Assembly (NCBI GenBank): GCA_947054185.1
Contig: CAMRVW010000123.1
Coordinates: 1 to 5,884 of the forward strand
Reading direction: 5' to 3'
DNA length: 5,884 nt
Source of the DNA: an uncultured Rikenellaceae bacterium
Lineage (GTDB): Bacteria; Bacteroidota; Bacteroidia; Bacteroidales; Rikenellaceae
The notes beneath the pieces were generated by a model. That model did not search any database. It was not told where the DNA came from and saw nothing but the letters and a program-made list of their open reading frames with translations. This document shows positions 1 to 5,616 of this stretch, in pieces. The stretch's first letter is position 1; each line of letters opens with the position of its first letter. The translations under genes were made by a program, and so were the position numbers.

Positions 1-204
1 CAGTTTTTAGTGTCAAGGTGATATACCCATAGTCTGATGATGTCCATCCTCCGCGTCATCTTTTGCCGTCCAGCCCTTATTGTTTGCTGCACTGCCTCAT
101 TTTTGTCTGCCGCCCCACCTCCACACCTTTTCCGCAATGGCCTTGGCCCCGTTTTGACATCATTCAGGCACCAATCCCAAGGGCCGAAAACAGATATGTC
201 ATAA
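1..204. other. Left-edge non-coding DNA, no gene recognised
   Basis: I see no convincing gene here. Reading the minus strand, 78-97 gives a unit of the form GGCAGTGCAGC...AAACAATAA, preceded at 98-115 by a related GGCAGACAAAAATGA stretch. These resemble the short repeat units found at 314-420, 4694-4731 and 4934-4973. A minus-strand reading frame from an ATG at 59 runs off the left edge after 19 codons, which is too short to judge. Short + frames closing at 21 and 30 could be the tail of an upstream gene but cannot be supported. Confidence 0.5.
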
Positions 205-266
205 ATGTGTAAGACGTATGTCGAAACGCTTACCCTCTTAGTCTTTGCTCTCAAAAATATCAAAAG

Positions 267-281
267 GGGGTCCGAGACCCC
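267..281 (+). repeat. GGGGTC-CGA-GACCCC hairpin in repeat copy 1
   Basis: This is a perfect 6-bp inverted repeat with a 3-nt loop. The same arms with a different loop occur at 4753-4767 in copy 2. The arms are kept while the loop differs, which suggests that the fold matters. Confidence 0.6.
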
Positions 282-313
282 TCTGCGACCCCTCCCCCGG
301 AAGGGCCGCCGGA

Positions 314-420
314 GGCAGTGTCAGCTAAATAAACGAGGCAGTGCCGGCAGATCAAAGCGGCAGTGCCGGCAAAACAAAACGGCAGTTTCAGCAGAACAAA
401 CGGCCGTTCCTGTCAAAATA
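314..420 (+). repeat. Short tandem repeats, about five imperfect 20-23 bp units
   Basis: Successive units start at about 314, 337, 359, 381 and 402. The pattern is GGCAGTGCCGGC, then an A-rich tail such as AAAACAAAAC. Units 2 and 3 are the closest pair, sharing GGCAGTGCCGGCA; the fifth (GGCCGTTCCTGTC) is degenerate. Related units lie at 78-115 (-), 4694-4731 (-) and 4934-4973 (+). No CRISPR-like spacer structure is present, because the units abut each other. Confidence 0.7.
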
Positions 421-441
421 GTTGTATGGTTGCGTGTCGAT

Positions 442-472
442 TTTGTGCCGGAGTCAAAAAAGACTATCTTTG
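442..472 (+). promoter_or_regulatory. Bacteroidota-type promoter of the ABC-F gene
   Basis: A -33 element TTTG (442-445) is followed by a 19-nt spacer and the -7 element TATCTTTG (465-472). This matches the Bacteroides consensus TTTG / TAnnTTTG in both boxes and in spacing. Transcription would start around 477-480, leaving a leader of only about 18-20 nt before the ATG at 497. That leaves no room for the attenuator leader often found before antibiotic-resistance ABC-F genes, so constitutive expression is likely. AGAGGA touches the start codon directly, too close to act as a normal Shine-Dalgarno sequence. Confidence 0.8.
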
Positions 473-496
473 CGGTAATATCACAAAACAAGAGGA

Positions 497-2122
497 ATGA
501 TTACAGTATCTAATTTAGAGGTGCAATTCGGCAAACGGGTGCTCTTCAAGGATGTCAATATGAAGTTCACGCCGGGCAACTGTTACGGCATAATAGGTGC
601 CAATGGTGCCGGTAAGTCCACCTTCCTGCGAGCTTTGAGCGGCGATATCGAACCCTCGCGCGGTTCGGTGGCGTTCGGTCCGGGCGAGCGTCTGTCGGTG
701 CTTAGGCAAAACCACTTCGAATATGACGGCAACACCGTCATAGACACCGTGCTTATGGGTCACCGCCCTCTGTGGGACATAATGCAGGAGAAAAACGCGA
801 TATATGCCAAGGAGGAGTTTACCGAAGAGGACGGCATAAGGGCCGGCGAGCTGGAGGAGAAATTTGCCGAGATGGACGGCTGGAATGCCGAGAGCGATGC
901 CGCCAACCTGCTCAGCGGCCTTGGTGTGAAAGAAGAGCTGCACCACCGCCTCATGAGCGAGCTCAACCCCAAGGAGAAGGTGCGTGTGTTGCTGGCGCAG
1001 GCTCTCTTCGGCAAGCCCGACAACCTGTTGCTTGACGAGCCCACCAACGACCTCGACGTCAAGACCATAATGTGGCTCGAAGATTACCTTGCGCAGTTTG
1101 AAAACACCGTGCTTGTGGTGTCGCACGACCGTCACTTCCTCGACTCGGTGTCGACACATATTGTCGATATCGACTATAACGACATCAACCTCTTCTCAGG
1201 AAATTACTCTTACTGGTATCAGTCGAGCCAGCTGGCACTGCGCCAACAGGCACAACAAAACAAAAAGGCCGAGGAGAAACGCAAGGAGCTTATGGAGTTC
1301 ATTGCCCGTTTCAGCGCCAACGTGGCCAAATCAAAGCAGACCACCAGCCGTAAGAAGATGCTTGAGAAGCTCAATATAGAGGAGATCAAACCCTCCCTGC
1401 GCAAATACCCGGGCATCATATTCACCCCCGAGCGCGAGGCCGGCACCAAGATATTGTCGGTCGACGGTCTGTCCAAGAGCATAGGGGGTGAGACGTTGTT
1501 TTCCAAAATATCGTTTACCGTCGAAAAGGGCGACAAGATAATCTTCCTGTCGCGAGAGCCACGCGCCGTTACCGCCCTGCTCGATGTGCTTGCAGGTGCA
1601 TCGGAGCCCGACAGCGGCATGATGGAGTGGGGTATAACCATAAAACAGTCGTATCTGCCCTTGAACAATGCGTCGTTTTTCGATAGCGAGCTTAACATCG
1701 TCGACTGGCTTGCACAATACTCGCCCGACACCTCCGAGTTGTTCTTGCGTGGATATCTGGGCAAGATGCTCTTCAGCGGCGAGGAGATATACAAGCAGGT
1801 GAAGGTGCTGTCGGGTGGCGAAAAGATGCGTATGATGATCGCGCGTATGATGATAGAGTGCTCCAATACCCTTATTGTCGACTCGCCCACCAACCACCTC
1901 GACCTTGAGAGCATACAGGCATTCAACAACAGCCTCACCGGCTTCAAGGGTAACATTTTGATGAACTGCCACGACCATGAGTTCATCAACACCGTTGCCA
2001 ACAGGATAATAGAGATAACACCTTACGGCATGATAGACAAATACATGACATATGATGAATATTTAGAGTCTGACAAGGTGCAAGAGACGCTCGACAGGCT
2101 CTATGCCGGAGAGAAAAGATAG
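497..2122 (+). CDS. ybiT: ABC-F family ATP-binding protein, YbiT-like ribosome-associated factor
   Basis: This is a soluble 541-residue protein with two nucleotide-binding domains (NBDs) and no membrane segment. ABC-F proteins bind the ribosomal E site and act on peptidyl-tRNA during translation. NBD1 (about 1-240) has Walker A GANGAGKS (34-41), Gln71, Walker B LLLDEP (177-182, catalytic Glu181) and His210, but a degenerate signature (SELNPKE, 154-160). A charged helical linker (about 245-300), including RFSANVAKSKQTTSRKK, closely resembles the YbiT linker. NBD2 (about 318-520) keeps the signature LSGGEK (438-443) and His492. Its Walker A position reads LSREPRAVTA (351-360, no Gly pattern or Lys), its Q-loop lacks Gln, and Ser463 replaces the catalytic Glu (VDSP). 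All losses fall on one composite ATP site. The ATG at 497 is chosen because MITVSNLEVQFG is the usual start of NBD1. The symbol is given by resemblance to E. coli YbiT recalled from memory. A resistance role is not indicated. Confidence 0.93.
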   Translation: MITVSNLEVQFGKRVLFKDVNMKFTPGNCYGIIGANGAGKSTFLRALSGDIEPSRGSVAFGPGERLSVLRQNHFEYDGNTVIDTVLMGHRPLWDIMQEKNAIYAKEEFTEEDGIRAGELEEKFAEMDGWNAESDAANLLSGLGVKEELHHRLMSELNPKEKVRVLLAQALFGKPDNLLLDEPTNDLDVKTIMWLEDYLAQFENTVLVVSHDRHFLDSVSTHIVDIDYNDINLFSGNYSYWYQSSQLALRQQAQQNKKAEEKRKELMEFIARFSANVAKSKQTTSRKKMLEKLNIEEIKPSLRKYPGIIFTPEREAGTKILSVDGLSKSIGGETLFSKISFTVEKGDKIIFLSREPRAVTALLDVLAGASEPDSGMMEWGITIKQSYLPLNNASFFDSELNIVDWLAQYSPDTSELFLRGYLGKMLFSGEEIYKQVKVLSGGEKMRMMIARMMIECSNTLIVDSPTNHLDLESIQAFNNSLTGFKGNILMNCHDHEFINTVANRIIEITPYGMIDKYMTYDEYLESDKVQETLDRLYAGEKR

Positions 2123-2150
2123 CCGCGCCCGTCTCTGCCTGATATCGAAT

Positions 2151-2190
2151 CGACCGTTTACGATGCTATCGTGCGGTCGGTTCACATTTT
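2151..2190 (+). terminator. Possible terminator after the ABC-F gene
   Basis: An interrupted hairpin begins 29 nt after the stop codon. CGACCG (2151-2156) pairs with CGGTCG (2174-2179), and ACGAT (2160-2164) pairs with ATCGT (2168-2172) around a GCT loop, with TTT opposite G as an internal loop. A modest T-rich stretch (ATTTTAT, 2186-2192) follows seven bases later. It could end the ABC-F transcript, but the T tract is weak. Confidence 0.45.
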
Positions 2191-2277
2191 ATCAGGAACG
2201 GGAGAGCCGATGTGTAATGTTCCGGCATGTCGGGGCGTTATGTTGTCGAAGAGGTGTTTTTAGAACGGACGAGGGGC

Positions 2278-2293
2278 CGACAGGTGTCTGTCG
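2278..2293. promoter_or_regulatory. Dyad CGACAG-GTGT-CTGTCG upstream of pbpC
   Basis: A perfect 6-bp inverted repeat with a 4-nt centre ends 33 bp before the pbpC start codon. Its place between the two genes fits an operator or a small RNA hairpin. No T tract follows, so it is an unlikely terminator. No consensus promoter is clear in this gap. The best -7-like match is TGCTTTTG (2314-2321), which lacks a good -33 partner and would give an almost leaderless transcript. Confidence 0.35.
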
Positions 2294-2326
2294 AGTCATA
2301 TTAAAGGTCGTAATGCTTTTGCAATA

Positions 2327-4693
2327 ATGGTTGGCAAACGAGTAAAGAGAGCGTTGATGTGCGCGGGCGGAGTTGTCGGCCTGTGGTGGGTCGCCATGTG
2401 TATGGTTGTGCCCGGGCCGCTGTTTGACGTTCCTTACTCGACACTGCTTTACTCGGCCGACAGTGTGCTGCTCGGGGCTCGCATCGCAACGGACGGACAG
2501 TGGCGCTTCCCCGCCTCAGACAGTGTGCCCGACCGTTTCAAGACCGCCATTCTGACATACGAAGACAAGCGTTTTTACTCCCATCCCGGTATTGATCCCC
2601 TTGCCGTGGCCCGCGCCGTGAGGTTGAATGTCACGGGCGGACGCGTGGTAAGCGGCGGCAGTACCATAACCATGCAGCTGGCCCGTCAGGCGCTCGGCAA
2701 CGGACGTCGTAACATCGGACGCAAGATAGTGGAGGCCTTCGGTGCCCTGTTCATAGAGTGCCGGTATTCCAAAGAGCAGATATTGGCACTCTATGCGTCG
2801 CATGCGCCGTTCGGAGGCAATGTGGTGGGGTTGGAGACGGCGTCATGGCGTTATTTCGGGCGTCCGTCCACCGAGCTGTCATGGGCCGAGAGCGCCACAC
2901 TCGCCGTCTTGCCCAACTCGCCATCGCTCATACATCCGGGGCGTAACCGTCAGAGACTCAAATATAAACGCGACCATCTGCTGATGCGCCTTGCCGAACG
3001 TGGCGTCATCGACTCCATAGAGTGCGACCTTGCCATGCAGGAGCCTCTGCCCGAAGCGCCCGTACCCCTGCCCGATGCCGCCCCCCACCTGACAGAGCGT
3101 CTCATGGCCGAGAGCAGGGGCCGGCGCGTGATATCTTCGCTCGACGACAGGTTGCAGCGTCTGGCCGCCGACAGGGTGGGCAGTCACGCCGCCACATACG
3201 CCTCGGCCAACCGCATATTCAATGCCGCCGCCCTCATAGCCGAGGTGGAGACGGGGCGTGTGTTGGCATACGTGGGTAACGTATCTGACCCTGAGGGCAA
3301 AACACACGGACATGCCGTCGACATAATAACGTCACCGCGCAGCTCTGGCAGCATACTGAAACCTTTCCTTTACGCCGGCATGCTCAACGACGGTCTCATC
3401 ACCCCAGGCACCCTGGTGGCCGACACTCCGCTGAGGCTCGGGGGTTTCTCTCCGCAGAACTATAACCGCACCTATTACGGCGCCGTGCCCGCCTCTTTAG
3501 CCGTGACAAGGTCGCTCAACGTGCCGTTGGTGCGCATGTTGTCGATGTACAACACCGGCCGTTTCATGGAGTTGCTCGACTCACTGGGCATGACCACCCT
3601 CCGTTTCAACGAGAGCCATTACGGCGCATCCATAATATTGGGCGGCGCAGAGTGCACTCTGTGGGACATTTGCGGCATGTATGCCTCTATGGGGCGCACA
3701 CTCGCCCACTTCAACCGTTACGACGGCCGTTATCATCGTGGCGACATACGCCCTCTGACCCTTTCGCCTGTCGGGAGCGCATTGCTCGACCCTCTCGACG
3801 AGAGGCTTGCAGAGGAGCCGCCCGTGCTCTCGGCATCATCCGTATGGTTGACCCTCGAGTCTATGTCGGCACTCAGCAGACCCGAGGAAGAGGCCGAATG
3901 GCAGCAATTTGCAAGCATGAAGAGGGTGGCATGGAAGACAGGCACCAGCCACGGAGGCCGTGACGCATGGGCTGTGGGCCTGACATCGCGTTACGTGGTG
4001 GGCGTGTGGGTGGGTAACGCCTCCGGAGAGGGTCGTCCGGGACTTACCGGCGTATCTTATGCCGGCCCCATACTCTTCGACCTCTTCTCTCTGTTGCCCG
4101 GGTCGGAGTGGTTCGACAGACCATCCGACGATATGATGATGGCCGAGGTGTGTCCTCAAAGCGGGCACCGGGCCTCGCCATTGTGTCCTGTGGTCGACAG
4201 CGTGGCGATACCGCGCACCGCCGTCAACACCCCGTTGTGCCCATATCACAAGCGTGTGCACCTGTCGCAGGACGGTCGTTGGCGTGTCGACAGCTCATGT
4301 GAGCAGGTCAGCCGCATGGTCGAGTCGTCATGGTTTGTCTTGCCGCCCGCACAAGAGCATTTCTATCGGCAATATCACATCGATTACCGACCCATGCCTC
4401 CATTAAAGCCCGGATGCGGCAACGACAAAGAGCGGCAACTTGACGTCATATACCCCGAGCATGGCACCGTCATATCGCTGCCCCGCAACTTCGACGGCAA
4501 ACGCGAAAGCGTCATCATGCAGGCGGCACACACACGTCCCGATGCCGTGATATACTGGTATATTGACGATGAATTTGTCGGCACCACATCCTCCGACCAT
4601 CGCCTGGCACTCAAGCCCGACAGCGGGAGCCATCGCCTCACACTCACCGACACATGGGGCAACCGTAAGGTTGTCATGTTTGAGGTCAAATGA
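2327..4693 (+). CDS. pbpC: Penicillin-binding protein 1C, bifunctional transglycosylase/transpeptidase
   Basis: This class A penicillin-binding protein polymerises lipid II glycan strands and cross-links peptides in the periplasm. At 788 residues it is close to E. coli PbpC (about 770). A basic N-terminus (K4, R5, K7, R8) and a hydrophobic segment (about 9-29) form a signal anchor, which supports the ATG at 2327 over Met11. The GT51 domain (about 45-225) shows EDKRFYSHPG (79-88, catalytic Glu79), GGSTITMQLAR (110-120) and RKIVE (132-136, second catalytic Glu136, with the usual spacing of 57). The transpeptidase domain (about 300-590) has SILK (nucleophile Ser342, Lys345), SLN (396-398) and KTGT (537-540). 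A Cys-containing stretch (C609, C620, C638, C658) precedes a C-terminal BiPBP_C-type domain (about 705-785). All catalytic residues are present and I see no truncation. The alpha-2-macroglobulin gene often paired with pbpC is absent from the window. Upstream lies an ABC-F gene; downstream is repeat DNA. Confidence 0.95.
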   Translation: MVGKRVKRALMCAGGVVGLWWVAMCMVVPGPLFDVPYSTLLYSADSVLLGARIATDGQWRFPASDSVPDRFKTAILTYEDKRFYSHPGIDPLAVARAVRLNVTGGRVVSGGSTITMQLARQALGNGRRNIGRKIVEAFGALFIECRYSKEQILALYASHAPFGGNVVGLETASWRYFGRPSTELSWAESATLAVLPNSPSLIHPGRNRQRLKYKRDHLLMRLAERGVIDSIECDLAMQEPLPEAPVPLPDAAPHLTERLMAESRGRRVISSLDDRLQRLAADRVGSHAATYASANRIFNAAALIAEVETGRVLAYVGNVSDPEGKTHGHAVDIITSPRSSGSILKPFLYAGMLNDGLITPGTLVADTPLRLGGFSPQNYNRTYYGAVPASLAVTRSLNVPLVRMLSMYNTGRFMELLDSLGMTTLRFNESHYGASIILGGAECTLWDICGMYASMGRTLAHFNRYDGRYHRGDIRPLTLSPVGSALLDPLDERLAEEPPVLSASSVWLTLESMSALSRPEEEAEWQQFASMKRVAWKTGTSHGGRDAWAVGLTSRYVVGVWVGNASGEGRPGLTGVSYAGPILFDLFSLLPGSEWFDRPSDDMMMAEVCPQSGHRASPLCPVVDSVAIPRTAVNTPLCPYHKRVHLSQDGRWRVDSSCEQVSRMVESSWFVLPPAQEHFYRQYHIDYRPMPPLKPGCGNDKERQLDVIYPEHGTVISLPRNFDGKRESVIMQAAHTRPDAVIYWYIDDEFVGTTSSDHRLALKPDSGSHRLTLTDTWGNRKVVMFEVK

Positions 4694-4863
4694 TGTACCG
4701 GCACTGCGGTTATTTGTTTGCGGGAACTGCCTCCGGCGGCCCTTCCGGGGGAGGGGTCACAGACCCCGTTTTGAAATATTTGAGGACAAACTAAGTAATA
4801 AGTACGAAAATTATGTGTAAAGATGCTCGACTTGGGTCTCACACCTTTACACATAATTTTCGT
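4694..4863 (-). repeat. Composite intergenic repeat, copy 2 (inverted relative to copy 1)
   Basis: Read on the minus strand, the blocks of copy 1 recur in order: a hairpin (here strong, 4804-4863), a CTTAGT...CTCAAA...TTTCAAAA spacer, a GGGGTC-TGT-GACCCC hairpin (4753-4767), the 33-nt block (4726-4758, identical to 287-319) and two short units (4708-4731 and 4694-4707). The repeat starts immediately after the pbpC stop codon. Copy 1 has an extra CCCCTCTGCGA-like duplication before the shared block, and its hairpin is shorter and more decayed. Confidence 0.75.
4753..4767 (+). repeat. GGGGTC-ACA-GACCCC hairpin in repeat copy 2
   Basis: This is a perfect 6-bp stem with a 3-nt loop, 60 nt after the pbpC stop and followed by GTTTTG. 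It has the same arms as 267-281 with a different loop. It might act as a first, weak transcription stop ahead of the stronger hairpin at 4804. Confidence 0.5.
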
Positions 4864-4867
4864 TTTT
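4804..4867 (+). terminator. 19-bp perfect stem-loop plus T tract, probable pbpC terminator
   Basis: The arm ACGAAAATTATGTGTAAAG (4804-4822) is exactly complementary to 4845-4863, with a 22-nt loop. TTTTT (4863-4867) follows the stem on the + strand. It lies about 110 nt after pbpC and forms the outer end of repeat copy 2. The stem is AT-rich and the loop long compared with a usual intrinsic terminator, so it may also be a repeat-family hairpin that happens to terminate. The apparent reading frames starting inside it on either strand are artefacts. Confidence 0.7.
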
Positions 4868-4918
4868 GGCCCTGGATGTTGAGACCTGAATTATATTCAA
4901 ACATGGGCCATGGCTCTC

Positions 4919-4975
4919 GCGGAAAGGATGCGGAGGCAGTGCGGCAAATAATAGGGCAGTGTGATAAAATAAATA
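4919..4975 (+). repeat. Partial third copy of the composite repeat
   Basis: The stretch CGCGGAAAGGATGCGGAGG... resembles the end of the conserved 33-nt block of copies 1 and 2. It is followed by two short units, GGCAGTGCGGCAAATAATAG (4934-4953) and GGCAGTGTGATAAAATAAAT (4954-4973). The outer hairpin and the GGGGTC hairpin are missing. It leads directly into the first large repeat unit. Confidence 0.5.
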
Positions 4976-5241
4976 TCGGCGGGCGTTTCTTATGCTGCGC
5001 GAGCCGACCGCATAGGGTGCGGATTCGGGGCCATGTGCGTGATGAACGAGATTTTTGGCATTACGGAGAGCGGAACGGAGCCTGCGGAGGGCAGGGCTTG
5101 AAAGTGATGCGCTTCACGGGTTTGCTTAAGTCACTGACCTATATTACTGTGCGGTGTGCGGCCCTCCGTTTGGCGGAGGCTCCGGGCCGCTCGGGCTATC
5201 GTGCCTCAGCCCGGAATAGGCTTACGGCATACTTCGTGTGT
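4962..5241 (+). repeat. Large structured direct repeat, unit 1
   Basis: This is the first of three diverged direct repeats. Shared blocks are GCCGACCGCA (5003-5012), GGGTGCGGATTCG (5015-5027), TGATGA (5040-5045), ACGGAGAGCGG (5063-5073), GCCTGCGGAGGGC (5080-5092), TCACTG (5131-5136), CTGTGCGGTGT (5147-5157) and a terminal hairpin pair (5158-5213). The second half of the palindrome seen in units 2 and 3 is missing here. A further hairpin, CGGCATAC-TTC-GTGTGTCG (5225-5243, two G-T pairs), follows the pair and is seen only in this unit. Reading frames exist on both strands, but none looks like a known protein. Confidence 0.7.
5158..5213 (+). ncRNA. Terminal hairpin pair of unit 1 (structured module, possible RNA)
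   Basis: In the first hairpin, GCGGCCC (5158-5164) pairs with GGGCCGC (5184-5190), with an inner CTCCG (5164-5168) / CGGAG (5174-5178) stem. After a single T the second hairpin follows: CGGGCT (5192-5197) with AGCCCG (5208-5213) and loop ATCGTGCCTC. The inner CGGAG can instead pair with CTCCG at 5180-5184, giving a competing small hairpin. Whether this is transcribed is unknown; ncRNA is used as the nearest type. Confidence 0.4.
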
Positions 5242-5568
5242 CGGATATAAGGAACAGTGTGCGATTTTCGTCCCTCAGACCGCGCCTGTCGGGAATGGTG
5301 CGGCCGACCTGCGGTCGGCCACATCGGCGTGGAGGTCGAGGGCGTGATGAAGGTCGGGCGTGGTGGATGACAAAGACAGGCAGCACCTTGGATTGGCCGG
5401 GGTGCCGTGATTTTAGCGTGAAGGAGCTTCGGGCCGAGCCTGGGAGGCAAGGGCGGAGAGGTCTTGGGTGGCGGGAGTGGGATTGAGTCACTGCTTATAA
5501 TTGCTTGGCGGGGGTACGGGCCTCCAGGGGGGAGGGTCGGCCCGTTGCGGCCTCGTGCCTCGGTCGCC
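5242..5568 (+). repeat. Large structured direct repeat, unit 2
   Basis: This unit begins with CGGATATA (5242-5249), as unit 3 does (5617-5624). It carries the full palindrome GGCCGACC-TGC-GGTCGGCC (5302-5320), then CACAT, GAGGTCGAG (5332-5340), GCGTGATGA, a diverged GCGTGAAGGAGC block, TCACTGC (5488-5494) and its own version of the terminal hairpin pair (5516-5567). It is the most diverged of the three units in the middle, but block order and spacing are kept. The distance from TCACTG to the first hairpin is 27, 28 and 31 nt in units 1, 2 and 3. Confidence 0.65.
5516..5567 (+). ncRNA. Terminal hairpin pair of unit 2 with compensatory stem changes
   Basis: In the first hairpin, ACGGGCC (5516-5522) pairs with GGCCCGT (5539-5545), with inner CCTCC (5521-5525) / GGAGG (5531-5535). 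A single T follows, then GCGGCC (5547-5552) with GGTCGC (5562-5567), including one G-T pair, and loop TCGTGCCTC. Relative to unit 1 both arms changed together, so pairing is preserved although sequence is not. Transcription is not shown by the sequence. Confidence 0.4.
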
Positions 5569-5610
5569 CTGCCGGAACAAAGCTGCCGGAACAAAGCTGC
5601 CGGAACAAAA
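5569..5610 (+). repeat. Three tandem copies of a 14-bp unit
   Basis: CTGCCGGAACAAAG is repeated at 5569-5582, 5583-5596 and 5597-5610, the last differing only in its final base. It lies between large units 2 and 3. The GCCGG...AACAAA pattern resembles the short units at 314-420, so it may be a shortened relative of that family. Its near-perfect identity suggests recent slippage or expansion. Confidence 0.85.
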
Positions 5611-5616
5611 AGATTG

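Larger units (their letters stand above)
205..420 (+). repeat. Composite intergenic repeat, copy 1 (+ orientation)
   Basis: Four blocks follow in order. First is a weak hairpin (209-217 with 226-233, one bulged A, loop containing GTCGA). Next is a spacer reading CTTAGT...CTCAAA...TCAAAA. Then comes a GGGGTC-CGA-GACCCC hairpin (267-281), followed by a GC-rich block (287-319) and about five 20-23 bp direct repeats (from 314). The block at 287-319 is identical over 33 nt to the reverse complement of 4726-4758. The other blocks recur in the same order in that second copy, so this is one repeat unit and not chance similarity. It ends about 20 bp before the promoter of the ABC-F gene. The open frame from 205 to 513 through it is not a gene: it is made of repeat sequence and overlaps the real start at 497. 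Confidence 0.75.

Noticed and set aside
314..420. CRISPR array
   Set aside because: The 20-23 bp units abut without unique spacers and vary from unit to unit; no cas gene is present.
205..513. 102-codon + frame upstream of the ABC-F gene
   Set aside because: It is made of hairpins and tandem repeats, crosses the promoter and overlaps the true start.
515..2001. Long minus-strand and alternative-frame reading frames across the ABC-F gene
   Set aside because: They overlap a gene with intact family motifs and show no recognisable domain; GC-rich codon use creates such shadows.
2103..2327. 74-codon frame between the two genes
   Set aside because: It overlaps the ABC-F end and contains the hairpin and dyad; no start signal or recognisable sequence.
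205..4863. Composite transposon carrying the ABC-F gene as a resistance gene
   Set aside because: There is no transposase or target duplication, the ABC-F protein is YbiT-like and not a resistance type, and both genes look like chromosomal residents.
4813..5250. 145-codon + frame beginning inside the terminator hairpin
   Set aside because: Its start is the stem-loop itself, it runs through diverged repeats, and it resembles no known protein.
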